Assembly: GCF_014648435.1 (NCBI RefSeq)
Contig: NZ_BMRC01000018.1
Location: 62,001-126,000 of the forward strand
Direction: 5' to 3'
DNA from: Nonomuraea spiralis
GTDB lineage: Bacteria > Actinomycetota > Actinomycetes > Streptosporangiales > Streptosporangiaceae
DNA length: 64,000 nucleotides
Every line of letters begins with the position of its first letter. Positions within the stretch are counted from its first letter, which is position 1. Made by a program: the position numbers and the translations under genes. The notes beneath the pieces were generated by a model. It was not told the origin of the DNA and did no database searches. It saw only the letters and a program-made list of their open reading frames with translations. Below, piece after piece: positions 56,637 through 64,000 of the stretch.

Positions 56637-57665
56637 GTGACGAATCCTTCGTACCGAGCCCTCGCCCTGCAGACGGTGACCCGTTCGGTCACCGGCATGT
56701 CGGTGCCTGACGCTCGTGCCGCCATCGGTGACGCCATCGCCAGGATCGGGGCCCAGGTTCGTGCCTCCCGGGCGTGGATCGGCCCGGATCTGCGGCTGGT
56801 CGTGCTGCCCGAGTACGCGCTGACCGGGTTCCCGATGGGCGAGCCGATCCCGGCCTGGCGGGACAAGGCGGCTCTCGCTCCGGACGGCGCCGAATACCAG
56901 GCGCTCGCCGAGATCGCCCAGGACCAGGACGTCCACCTGGTCGTCAACGCCTATGAGAGCGACCCGTACTTTCCCGGCCTGTACTTCCAGGCCTGCGTGA
57001 TCCTGGACCCCGCCGGGAACCCGATGCTGCGCGCCAGGCGCCTCTACTCGATGTACTCCCCCACGCCGTACGACGTGTGGACGCGTTACCTGGACGCCTA
57101 CGGCGCCGAGGCCGTGCTGCCCGTGGCACACACGCCGATAGGCAACCTCGCCGCCCTGTCCTCCGAGGAGATCCTCTATCCGGAGCTGGCCCGTTCGCTG
57201 GCCCTTCGGGGTGCCGAGATTCTGTGCCATCCGACCTCGGAGGCTTCGAGCCCGCGACTCACTCCCAAGGCTGTCGCCCGCCGAGCCCGCGCCATCGAGA
57301 ATCTCGCCTATGTCGTCTCGGCCAACAGCGGCGGGCTCACGGACATCCCCATCCCCAACGACTCGACCAACGGCGGCTCGGAGCTGATCGACTTCGAAGG
57401 CCGCGTGCTGGCCCAGGCCGGCCCCGGCGAGAGCCTGGTCGCGGCCGCCGAGCTCGACCTCGGCGCCCTGCGCCGCTTCCGCGCCCGGCCGGGCATGGGC
57501 AACTTGCTGGCTCGGGCCAAACCAGCCCTCTGGGCACAGGAGTACGGCAGGCACGAGGGCGAACGGCCGGATGAGCTGGGCGATGCCGTACCGGAGCGAA
57601 GCTGGTTCGTCCAGCGTCAGCGTCAGACGATCGAGCGGCTGCGCGAGGCGAAGGTGATCTCATGA
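56637..57665 (+). CDS. Nitrilase-superfamily protein lacking the catalytic Cys (probable pseudoenzyme)
   Basis: 342 aa with the nitrilase fold. Glu59 of the triad is present (LRLVVLPEYALTGFP). Where the family has Lys the sequence is MLRARRLYSMYSPTPYDVW, with Arg. Where it has the nucleophilic Cys, seven residues before the Pro-Glu of YPE, the sequence is LAALSSEEILYPELARSLAL: Ser176. The rest (LRGAEILCHPTSEA, ENLAYVVSANSGG, GGSELIDFEGRVLA) is normal. Start GTG 56637. Coupled by ATGA to the aldehyde dehydrogenase. Could be a binding or regulatory protein, or use a different nucleophile. Confidence 0.82.
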   Translation: MTNPSYRALALQTVTRSVTGMSVPDARAAIGDAIARIGAQVRASRAWIGPDLRLVVLPEYALTGFPMGEPIPAWRDKAALAPDGAEYQALAEIAQDQDVHLVVNAYESDPYFPGLYFQACVILDPAGNPMLRARRLYSMYSPTPYDVWTRYLDAYGAEAVLPVAHTPIGNLAALSSEEILYPELARSLALRGAEILCHPTSEASSPRLTPKAVARRARAIENLAYVVSANSGGLTDIPIPNDSTNGGSELIDFEGRVLAQAGPGESLVAAAELDLGALRRFRARPGMGNLLARAKPALWAQEYGRHEGERPDELGDAVPERSWFVQRQRQTIERLREAKVIS

Positions 57666-59068
57666 CCTACCAGGTCCGTGACCCGCGCACCGGCCTGCTC
57701 GAACGAGAGCTGCGCCCGCCCAGCCCCGCCGAACTCGCGGAGACAGCCGCCGGGCTGCGCGCCGCCCAGCCCGCCTGGGCGGCGCTCACGGCAGAGGCCC
57801 GCGCCGCGGCTCTCCTGGCCTGGCGGAAGGAGATCAGCGCCGCCGAGAGCATCCTGGTCTCCGCGCTGACCGCTGACACCGGACGGTACGCCGAGTCGGT
57901 CATGGAGGTGCGGAGCGTGCTCGGGATGCTGGAGCGCTGGGCCGGTCAGGCGCCGAAGCTGCTGGCCACCTCCCCCGGGCCGGCGACAACCGTACCGGGC
58001 GTCGAGGTGTGCCAGTCACTGGTGCCTTACCAGCTCACCGGCGTGATCAGTCCCTGGAACTTCCCCCTCCTGCTCGGGCTCATCGACGCGATACCCGCAC
58101 TGGCCGCCGGCAGCGCGGTCATCGTCAAGCCCAGCGAGGTCACCCCGCGCTTCATCGGCCCGGTCATGGACACCGTCCAGCGGGTGCCCTTGCTCGCGAA
58201 GACTCTGGCCATCGTCGAGGGCGACGGCGCGACAGGCGCCGAACTGATCGAACTCGTCGATGTCCTGGCCTTCACCGGGAGCGTGCCCACGGGACGCGCC
58301 GTCGGGGCCGCCGCGGCTGAAGCCTTCATTCCCGCCTTTCTCGAACTGGGCGGGAAGGACCCCGCCATCGTCCTGGCCGGCTCCGATCTGGAGCGGGCCA
58401 GTTCAGCCATATTGTGGGGCGCGACCGCCAACGCCGGGCAGTCCTGCCTGTCGATCGAGCGCGTCTATGTCGAGGAGCCGGCCTACGAGCGGTTCGTCGA
58501 CCTGCTCACCGCGAAGGCAGAACGGCTGCGGCTGGCACGACCGGGCCCGGCGGACGGGCAGATCGGCCCACTGATCGACCCCGCCCAAGCCCTGATCATC
58601 GAACGGCACTTGGCCGACGCGTTCGCCAAGGGGGCCGTGGCGCGCTGCGGCGGCGCCGTGGAGACCTTGGACGGCGGCCTCTGGTGCAAGCCCACCGTCC
58701 TCATCGAGGTCGACCACGGCATGCTGGTCATGACCGAGGAGACCTTCGGCCCCATCGTCCCCGTCATGCCTGCCTCCGACGCACGGCACGCCGTGGAACT
58801 GGCCAACGACTCGGCCTTCGGGCTGTCGGCGGCGGTCTTCGGGCCCGACCTGGAAGCCGCCCGGACCGTGGCGGCGCGACTCCAGGCCGGAGCCGTGAGC
58901 GTCAACGACGCGGCGCTGACCGCTTTCGTCCACGAAGGGACGAAGAACTCCTTCAAGCTGTCCGGGCTCGGGGGCTCCAGAATGGGCCCCGCATCCTTGT
59001 TCCGCTTCGTCCGGCACCAGGCACACCTCGTCAACAGGTCACCCGCGCACGCCCCCTGGTGGCACTGA
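57662..59068 (+). CDS. Aldehyde dehydrogenase
   Basis: 468 aa NAD(P)-dependent enzyme. VISPWNFPLLLGLIDAIPAL, VIVKPSEVTPRFIGPVM, VLAFTGSVPTGRAVGAAA, Glu in FLELGGKDPAIVLAG, Cys in ATANAGQSCLSIERVYVEE, and EETFGPIVPV. Operon partner of the nitrilase-fold protein and controlled with the operon across the divergent promoter; it could oxidise the aldehyde released by the Ltp2/DUF35 retro-aldol step (inference). Confidence 0.92.
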   Translation: MTYQVRDPRTGLLERELRPPSPAELAETAAGLRAAQPAWAALTAEARAAALLAWRKEISAAESILVSALTADTGRYAESVMEVRSVLGMLERWAGQAPKLLATSPGPATTVPGVEVCQSLVPYQLTGVISPWNFPLLLGLIDAIPALAAGSAVIVKPSEVTPRFIGPVMDTVQRVPLLAKTLAIVEGDGATGAELIELVDVLAFTGSVPTGRAVGAAAAEAFIPAFLELGGKDPAIVLAGSDLERASSAILWGATANAGQSCLSIERVYVEEPAYERFVDLLTAKAERLRLARPGPADGQIGPLIDPAQALIIERHLADAFAKGAVARCGGAVETLDGGLWCKPTVLIEVDHGMLVMTEETFGPIVPVMPASDARHAVELANDSAFGLSAAVFGPDLEAARTVAARLQAGAVSVNDAALTAFVHEGTKNSFKLSGLGGSRMGPASLFRFVRHQAHLVNRSPAHAPWWH

Positions 59069-59102
59069 CGGCTTGACCTGCATGGACGAGCAAGGCAGCA
59101 CA

Positions 59103-59957
59103 CTAGGCCGCCCGCGCATCCCGGAGATATACGGCGCGGGCGGTGGCGGACCGGATCGCGTCCTGGTCCGCGGGTGAGAGCCCGGCCAGCGAGGCGGCCA
59201 GGCGTTCGAGGCACGGCCCGTAGCCTGTGCCGCGTGTGGTGACCGGCCAGTCCGACCCGACCATGAGCCGCCGCGGCCCGAACACCTCGATCGCGTGTGC
59301 GATGGCGAAGGAGACCGGGTCGCCGGGCAGGTCAGCGGTGGACGGCAGCCCGGAGAGTTTGGCGACCACGTTGGGGCATCGCGCCAGTACGCCCAGGTCC
59401 CTCGCCCAGGAGCCCATTGTGCGCCTGCCCGCTGTGAGCGGCGGGTAGCCGATGTGATCGAGCACGAAGGTGGTTGACGGATGGCTCCGTGCCAGAGATC
59501 CGAGGCCGCGGAGTTCGGCGGGGGTGGCCAGAACGTCGAGCGGGAGCCCGCGTTCCGCGAGGAGGTCCAGGTTCGCACGCACCGCGCGGTCGCCTGAGGC
59601 CCCCCGCCCCAGCAGCGCCGGATCCCGGACGCCGACCAGCGGCGGCGGGGCGCCGCCCTCGGCGTCCGCGGCGGCGGTCAGCGCAGGTCCGCGCCCGGCG
59701 TCGGCCAGCGAGCGCTGCATCACGACCCCGGCGATGACGGTGCTCCGCCTCGCCACGTCCAGCAGCCATCGGGTCTCGCCGGGAGACGGGCCGGCCTGGA
59801 CGCAGATGCTCGCGCTGACGGCGGTGGCCGCCACGGCTCGGGAGAACTCGTCGGCGGTCGCGTGCCGCGGAAGGTCGCGTGCGTCCGCCGCGTCCAGCCA
59901 GGGCTGGGGATGCAGGCGGACGTCCCAGAGGTGGTGGTGTGCGTCGATGACGGTCAT
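59103..59957 (-). CDS. Amidohydrolase 2-family lactonase-like protein
   Basis: 284 aa TIM-barrel. Metal site VIDAHHHLWDVRLHPQPWLD (H-x-H plus DPRxHPQPW-like pattern), TFVLDHIGYPPL (His), and RLMVGSDWPVTTRGTGYG (Asp). The pattern resembles L-fucono- and L-rhamnono-lactonases. ATG 59957 overlaps the aldo/keto reductase stop by ATGA. Together they would oxidise an aldose to the lactone and open it. Confidence 0.87.
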   Translation of the reverse strand: MTVIDAHHHLWDVRLHPQPWLDAADARDLPRHATADEFSRAVAATAVSASICVQAGPSPGETRWLLDVARRSTVIAGVVMQRSLADAGRGPALTAAADAEGGAPPPLVGVRDPALLGRGASGDRAVRANLDLLAERGLPLDVLATPAELRGLGSLARSHPSTTFVLDHIGYPPLTAGRRTMGSWARDLGVLARCPNVVAKLSGLPSTADLPGDPVSFAIAHAIEVFGPRRLMVGSDWPVTTRGTGYGPCLERLAASLAGLSPADQDAIRSATARAVYLRDARAA

Positions 59958-60889
59958 GGCGTCGGAGCCCGCGGATCGAGCAGCCCCGATTCCCGCAGGT
60001 CCTGCCACAGCTCCGGCGGGATCGGCGTCCGCGCCATGGCGGCGTTCTCCGCCACTTCAGCGGGCGAGGCCGCTCCGATGACGACGCTGTGGACGGCCGG
60101 ATGCGCCGGCGGCAGCTGGACGGCGGCGGCCTTGAGCGGCACGCCGTGTGCCGTGCAGTGCTCCCGCAACGCGACTGCCCTCTCCAGCACCGCCTCGGGC
60201 GCGGAGGCGTAATTGTACTTCGCGCCGGGTCGCGGGTCGGCGAGCAGCCCCGAGTTGTAGATCCCGCCGACGATGACGCCGACGCCGTGGTCCAGGCAGA
60301 GCGGCAGCAGCTCCCGCAGCGCGGGCTGTTCCAGCAGGGTGTACCGCCCCGCGATCAGGACATAGTCGATGCCGGTGTCCGGGACGAACCGGCTGAGCAG
60401 CACGTTGTCGTTCATGCCGACGCCGATGGCCCGGATCACCCCCGCGGCGCGCAGCGCCAGCAGTTCCGGAAGCGCCTCGTCGAGCGCGGGGCCGAGGTGG
60501 TCGTCGGGATCATGGATGTGGACGAGGTCCACGGCGTCCACGCCGAGCCGGTCCAGGCTCGCCGCGAGTGAGGCCCTGACCCCCGTCGCGGAGAAGTCGG
60601 GACGCGCCGCGCCGTCGTCGTCGAGCAGCCAGCCGACCTTCGTGGAGATGACCACCTCTGTGCTGTCGGCGTCGCGCAGCGCCCGGCCCAGGCGACGCTC
60701 GGCCAGTCCGGCGCCGTAACGGGGGGCCACGTCGAACAGCCTGATGCCGAGGTCGAGGGCGCGGTGCACCGTGGACAGCGCCTGCGCGTCGGTGAGCCGC
60801 TCGTACAGGTCGCCGATCGGCGCGCAGCCGAGGCCGAAGGCGGGCAGGTCAAGGGGGTTGGGCCGTTGCGGCGGGCCGAGGCTGGTCAC
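59954..60889 (-). CDS. Aldo/keto reductase (aldose 1-dehydrogenase type)
   Basis: 311 aa. FGLGCAPIGDLYERLTDAQA, IRLFDVAPRYGAGLAERRLG (Asp and Tyr), VVISTKVGWLL (Lys), LDRLGVDAVDLVHIHDPDDH (His) and HSVVIGAASPAEVAENAA. This variant with VAPRYGxGxxE matches D-threo-aldose (L-fucose) 1-dehydrogenases. Coupled to the lactonase-like gene. Confidence 0.9.
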   Translation of the reverse strand: MTSLGPPQRPNPLDLPAFGLGCAPIGDLYERLTDAQALSTVHRALDLGIRLFDVAPRYGAGLAERRLGRALRDADSTEVVISTKVGWLLDDDGAARPDFSATGVRASLAASLDRLGVDAVDLVHIHDPDDHLGPALDEALPELLALRAAGVIRAIGVGMNDNVLLSRFVPDTGIDYVLIAGRYTLLEQPALRELLPLCLDHGVGVIVGGIYNSGLLADPRPGAKYNYASAPEAVLERAVALREHCTAHGVPLKAAAVQLPPAHPAVHSVVIGAASPAEVAENAAMARTPIPPELWQDLRESGLLDPRAPTP

Positions 60890-60969
60890 CGTGTCTCCTG
60901 GTCAGGGGCGGGCTGGAACGTGCGCGGTGGGGAGGCCGCCGGCTCATGCCGGCCGGCCTCCCGATCGGT

Positions 60970-61056
60970 CGCTCGGACGGCGACCAGGTCGAACTCCTCC
61001 CACGGGCCGACGGCGGCGCGGTTGGCGATCAGCGGCGACGCGCCGCCGTACGTGGT
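60970..61056 (-). pseudogene. Fragment of a fascin-like/beta-trefoil domain
   Basis: The minus-strand frame reads TTYGGASPLIANRAAVGPWE, EFDLVAV, closely like one repeat of fascin-like beta-trefoil domains (Y-V-x-A-E ... G-x-x-P-L-x-A-N-R ... I-G-x-W-E-x-F). Neither side continues the domain. It occupies the 221-bp gap between the aldo/keto reductase and the RraA-like gene and is probably what is left of a carbohydrate-active protein. Confidence 0.5.
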
Positions 61057-61110
61057 CGAGCGTGGCGAACGGGAACGTCCGGCGGCGTCGGCAACCGGAT
61101 CCCGTTCGCA

Positions 61111-61884
61111 TCAGCGTTCGTGCCGCCGCCACTGCTCGTATTCGGCGCGGGTGGCCCGGGTCAGCGGGTAGTAGTCGCTCAACCGTGCGCCCTCGTCGAT
61201 CCGGCGGCGGCTGAACACTTCCCACTCCTCGTGGTCGCGGGCCTCGGCGACGACCGCGGCGGCCTTGCCCGCCGGGACGACCACGGCGCCGTCGTCGTCG
61301 GCGACGACCAGGTCGCCGGGGAGGCACAACACGCCGCCGACCGCGACGGGGACGTCGTAGGCCCAGGGGAAGAGCTCGGACTGGGAGGCGTAGTGCGGGG
61401 TCGTGCCCCGGCACCAGATGGGGACGCCGAGCTGCCGGACGCGTGGCGCGTCGCGGATGTAGCCGTCGACGACGATCCCGGCGCCGCCCTTACGCTGGAA
61501 GTAACGGACCAGCATGTCCCCGAAGCACCCGGAGAAGGGGCTGCCGAAGGCCTGCACGACCAGGACGTCGCCGGGTTCGACGACCTCGAGCACCTCCCAC
61601 AGGGCGGTGTGTTTCTCCACGTCCTCCTGCCCCAGGCCGGTCGCCACGTCTTCGCGTTGGGGCATGAACTGGAGCGTCCGCGCGACCCCGGTGACGCGGT
61701 GTCCGTCGACGAGCGGGACGGGTCCCTGCACGAAGGTGCGGCGGATGCCGTCCGCGTGCAGCTTCGCGCAGGCCGTGGCGGAACTGACCTGGGCCAGTTC
61801 GGCGACCAGGGCCGGGTCGGGCGTGGCGGGGCGTGTGCCGCGCACCGGGATGGGCCACGCGGCGTCGGCCGGACGGGTGCTCAT
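61111..61884 (-). CDS. RraA-family aldolase/decarboxylase-like protein
   Basis: 257 aa, longer than the 160-aa RNase regulator RraA and typical of the HMG/CHA aldolase-like group. VSSATACAKLHADGIRRTFV, LEVVEPGDVLVVQAFGSPFS, GDMLVRYFQRKGGAGIVVDG, YIRDAPRVRQLGVPIW (Arg and Asp of the active site) and GDLVVADDDGAVVVPAGKA. May cleave a 4-hydroxy-2-keto acid made from the opened lactone. Its ATG overlaps the upstream stop by ATGA. Confidence 0.88.
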   Translation of the reverse strand: MSTRPADAAWPIPVRGTRPATPDPALVAELAQVSSATACAKLHADGIRRTFVQGPVPLVDGHRVTGVARTLQFMPQREDVATGLGQEDVEKHTALWEVLEVVEPGDVLVVQAFGSPFSGCFGDMLVRYFQRKGGAGIVVDGYIRDAPRVRQLGVPIWCRGTTPHYASQSELFPWAYDVPVAVGGVLCLPGDLVVADDDGAVVVPAGKAAAVVAEARDHEEWEVFSRRRIDEGARLSDYYPLTRATRAEYEQWRRHER

Positions 61885-63860
61885 GCGTCGTTCTCCGAAG
61901 GTCTGATCGCGTCGAACGTCTGATGCCGCGGGGGGTAGATGCGCAGTGTCATGTCCAGTTCGAGGCGGATGGTGTGGGCCGGCGGCAGGGACACGACGAG
62001 CCTCGGGCCGTCGACGCTCTGGCTGGACCGCTTTGTGGCCGGGACGGGCAGCGCGTAGCCGAGCGGATCGCCGGGATGGCCGTCCTCACGGAGGTCGTAG
62101 GTCACCCGGTCGATTCGGTGCTCGCCGAAGGCGCCCGCGCTGAGCCACAGCAGCCGGGGGCGGGTCGGGCTGAGGTTCACCAGGGTCACGTGCGTCGAGC
62201 GGTCGTCGAGGTGGTCGATCAGGGCCGCGACGTCCGGCGGCAGGCCCGGCCGGCCCGCTTCGGCGTCCCCGTACCGCAGGCGCGCGTGCTGCAGCCCGCC
62301 GTTGTAGAGCACCTGCGGGGCGCCAGTGGTCAACTGCGTCAGGACTTCGGTGACCACCGGGTTCTTCCGCTGCCACCAGTGGATGTCCTCGATGTCCCGC
62401 TCGTCGTCGGCGGCGATGAGCGCCAGCCGGTGCGCCGCCTGGGCCGCCGCCATGGCCAGCGCCTCCTCCGGATAACGCGGGTTGTCGCCGTTGAGGTACG
62501 CCAGCCACGGCGCCTCGTGCCCGGCCTCCTCCTTGTCGCGGAACGCGCGCACCCGGGCCCAGTCGTATCCGCTGCGCGCACCGATGTCCCGCAGCACCTC
62601 GGCGTCGCCCTTCTCCATCGAGTACCACCACAGCCACGTCGGGAACGCGGTCTGCATCGGCTGGAAGTCGAACCACCCCGACGGGCCGTGGCGGTGCGGA
62701 TACAGCATCACCGGGAGTTCCGCCTCGTCGGCGAGCCGCTCGGTCCAGGGCCGGCGCTGACTCATCTCGGTCTCCGGCACCACGCCGGGGCGGCGTTGCT
62801 CCATCACCTGACGCAGCGGAAGCCGGGCGAGTTCCAGGAACCCGGCGTCGCCGCTCACGAAGGCGGCGTTCATGCCGCCGATCAGCGCGGCGGCGCCGAC
62901 GGTGTGGTAGCCGTGCGGCCAGGTCCACCCGTAATGCCCGCCGTACCAGCGGCCGTCGTGGTACTCGCCGACCCTTCCCGACAGCCCCACGTTGTCGGGG
63001 AGGACGCCGCCAAGGTCGCGGCCGCGGGAGAGCCATCCGCGCGCGTAGGTGGTGATCCACTCGGCGTAGACGGCATCGTTGCCGTACAGCCAGGCGTTCG
63101 TCAGCAGGGACGTCGCGCACAGGTTGATCGCGGTGTCGCCGCGGCCCAGGCGCTCTCGCATCGCCTCCCCCATGGTCCGCGCCTTGACGTCGTCGCCGAG
63201 GTCGTCCCACTCGGTGATGCCCGGCACGTCGTGCAGCGGCAACCCGTAGGGATGGAAGATGTCCGCGTCGGGCGGGAAGGCGTCCATCTCCTCGCCGAGG
63301 CCGGGACGGGGTCCGTCGGCGCCGTTGTGCGGGGCCCTGATGATGTTCAGTTCGGCGTCGTAGTTCCCTTCTGGCGCCCCGGCCAGGTACAGACGGGCGA
63401 AACGCTCGGCCCGCTCCCGGAAGTCGGGATCCCGCGGGTCGGCCGCGCAGATCCCGTAGAGGAACAGCAGCGACTCGCCCTGATGGAACCAGTCATAGCC
63501 GCGGTCGAACTCGTCCTTGAGCAGGCCGAGCTCGGTGAGCTGGGCGGTGACGCCGTTCCAATGGCGTTTGGCCGCGTCCAGCACGTCGGAGGAGCCGCCG
63601 AGCAGATACAGGGCGGGCCAGTTGAAGAAGGGTTCGTAGAAGTCGTCCGCACCGTCGCGGTCCATCGGATGGTCGCGGTAGGCCAGCCGTCCGTCCGGCT
63701 CGCAGTAGCGGCGCTCGAAGACCCGCCATGCCTCGTCGAGCACGTCGAACAACCGGCGCTGCGACACCGCCCAGGTCGGCGGTGATCCCAGCGGGACGGT
63801 CGCTGCGACGCGAACCTCCGCCCCGGATCGCGGCTGCCCGACCACCAAATCGTCCCCCAT
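61881..63860 (-). CDS. Large alpha/alpha-toroid-like protein of unknown function
   Basis: 659 aa without signal peptide. The first 530 residues are helical with aromatic motifs such as FYEPFFNWPALYLLGG, FDRGYDWFHQGESLLFLYGI, WYGGHYGWTWPHGYHTVGAA and FPTWLWWYSMEKGD, the look of (alpha/alpha)6 carbohydrate-active proteins. The last 110 residues are beta-rich (STHVTLVNLSPTRPRLLWLS). Start ATG 63860, with AAAGGA 12 bp upstream. Coupled to the RraA-like gene, so probably acts on a carbohydrate of the same pathway. No catalytic residues assigned. Confidence 0.72.
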   Translation of the reverse strand: MGDDLVVGQPRSGAEVRVAATVPLGSPPTWAVSQRRLFDVLDEAWRVFERRYCEPDGRLAYRDHPMDRDGADDFYEPFFNWPALYLLGGSSDVLDAAKRHWNGVTAQLTELGLLKDEFDRGYDWFHQGESLLFLYGICAADPRDPDFRERAERFARLYLAGAPEGNYDAELNIIRAPHNGADGPRPGLGEEMDAFPPDADIFHPYGLPLHDVPGITEWDDLGDDVKARTMGEAMRERLGRGDTAINLCATSLLTNAWLYGNDAVYAEWITTYARGWLSRGRDLGGVLPDNVGLSGRVGEYHDGRWYGGHYGWTWPHGYHTVGAAALIGGMNAAFVSGDAGFLELARLPLRQVMEQRRPGVVPETEMSQRRPWTERLADEAELPVMLYPHRHGPSGWFDFQPMQTAFPTWLWWYSMEKGDAEVLRDIGARSGYDWARVRAFRDKEEAGHEAPWLAYLNGDNPRYPEEALAMAAAQAAHRLALIAADDERDIEDIHWWQRKNPVVTEVLTQLTTGAPQVLYNGGLQHARLRYGDAEAGRPGLPPDVAALIDHLDDRSTHVTLVNLSPTRPRLLWLSAGAFGEHRIDRVTYDLREDGHPGDPLGYALPVPATKRSSQSVDGPRLVVSLPPAHTIRLELDMTLRIYPPRHQTFDAIRPSENDA

Positions 63861-63947
63861 GTCCGATCACTGTCCTTTCGCCACGCCGGGCCCTCGATGC
63901 CACGGCCCCCGGCAGTTCATTTCAGGAGCTCTCGCCGAACGCCTGAC

Positions 63948-64000
63948 TCACATGTCTGTCGGCAGTTCGATGACGGTCCCCTGGGCCCGCGCGCGTTCCG
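63948..64000 (-). CDS. C-terminal end of a further gene (partial)
   Basis: The frame entering from the right edge reads ERARAQGTVIELPTDM and stops at 63948-63950, 87 bp upstream of the toroid-like gene and in the same direction. Too short to identify; an oxidoreductase-like tail is possible. Confidence 0.4.
   Translation of the reverse strand, partial: ERARAQGTVIELPTDM

Overview
The window is high-G+C DNA with the codon use, GTG/TTG starts, lipoprotein signals and insertion-sequence families of a filamentous actinobacterium. A Streptosporangiaceae-type genome (Nonomuraea/Streptosporangium-like) is my inference from protein style, not something the sequence proves. No rRNA, tRNA, CRISPR array or phage module was seen.

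Layout. 1-2.9 kb: end of a sugar ABC transporter operon (solute-binding lipoprotein) behind a ROK regulator whose promoter carries a perfect 23-bp palindrome. 2.9-13.9 kb: an accessory, scarred zone. It holds small secreted peptide genes (one broken at a poly-G tract), a LuxR-type response regulator and its probable sensor kinase on either side of a CPBP protease, a frameshifted TetR gene, an 83-codon cytochrome P450 stump, remnants of IS3/IS481-type and IS256-type transposases, one intact ISL3 element, and a methyltransferase remnant joined to a 5'-truncated acetyltransferase. 13.9-24.2 kb: a tightly coupled minus-strand operon for uptake of a sugar (ribose-type ABC importer) and its non-phosphorylative oxidation: dehydrogenase, SMP-30 lactonase, enolase-superfamily dehydratase, FAH-fold dehydratase and 2-oxoglutarate-semialdehyde dehydrogenase. 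A divergent SDR and a FadR/FCD-type GntR regulator lie beside two matching operators. 24.4-27.2 kb: a secreted protein and a lipoprotein-OmpR regulator-kinase set resembling cseABC.

27.4-41.5 kb is the most interesting stretch. A TetR regulator faces a heme oxygenase paralog that lacks the distal Asp. Next come a canonical heme oxygenase in one operon with a NuoF-like flavoprotein and a [3Fe-4S] ferredoxin (a plausible private electron supply), a DUF1838 protein with a complete Dpp-type ABC importer, a membrane-anchored neocarzinostatin-fold surface protein, a VIT/CCC1 iron transporter, and a DUF3598-ligase-bicupin trio with a His/Asp-rich tail. One operator, ACGACAnnnTGTCGT (perfect at two places, 10/12 at two others), marks the main promoters. 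I infer one TetR-controlled heme/tetrapyrrole and iron regulon.

41.7-59.1 kb: an IclR-controlled catabolic island: hydantoinase-like amidohydrolase, cyclase, two MmgE/PrpD paralogs, CitE-like lyase, acyl-CoA dehydrogenase, an Ltp2-like thiolase with DUF35 partner and two small hot-dog proteins (a retro-aldol module), multi-RidA protein, CoA-transferase, LLM flavoprotein, a nitrilase-fold protein lacking the catalytic Cys, and an aldehyde dehydrogenase. Two nearly identical 21-bp IclR-type operators at divergent promoters 12 kb apart tie it together. 59.1-64 kb: a minus-strand sugar/lactone set (amidohydrolase, aldo/keto reductase, RraA-like protein, large toroid-like protein) with a beta-trefoil remnant and the end of a further gene at the edge.
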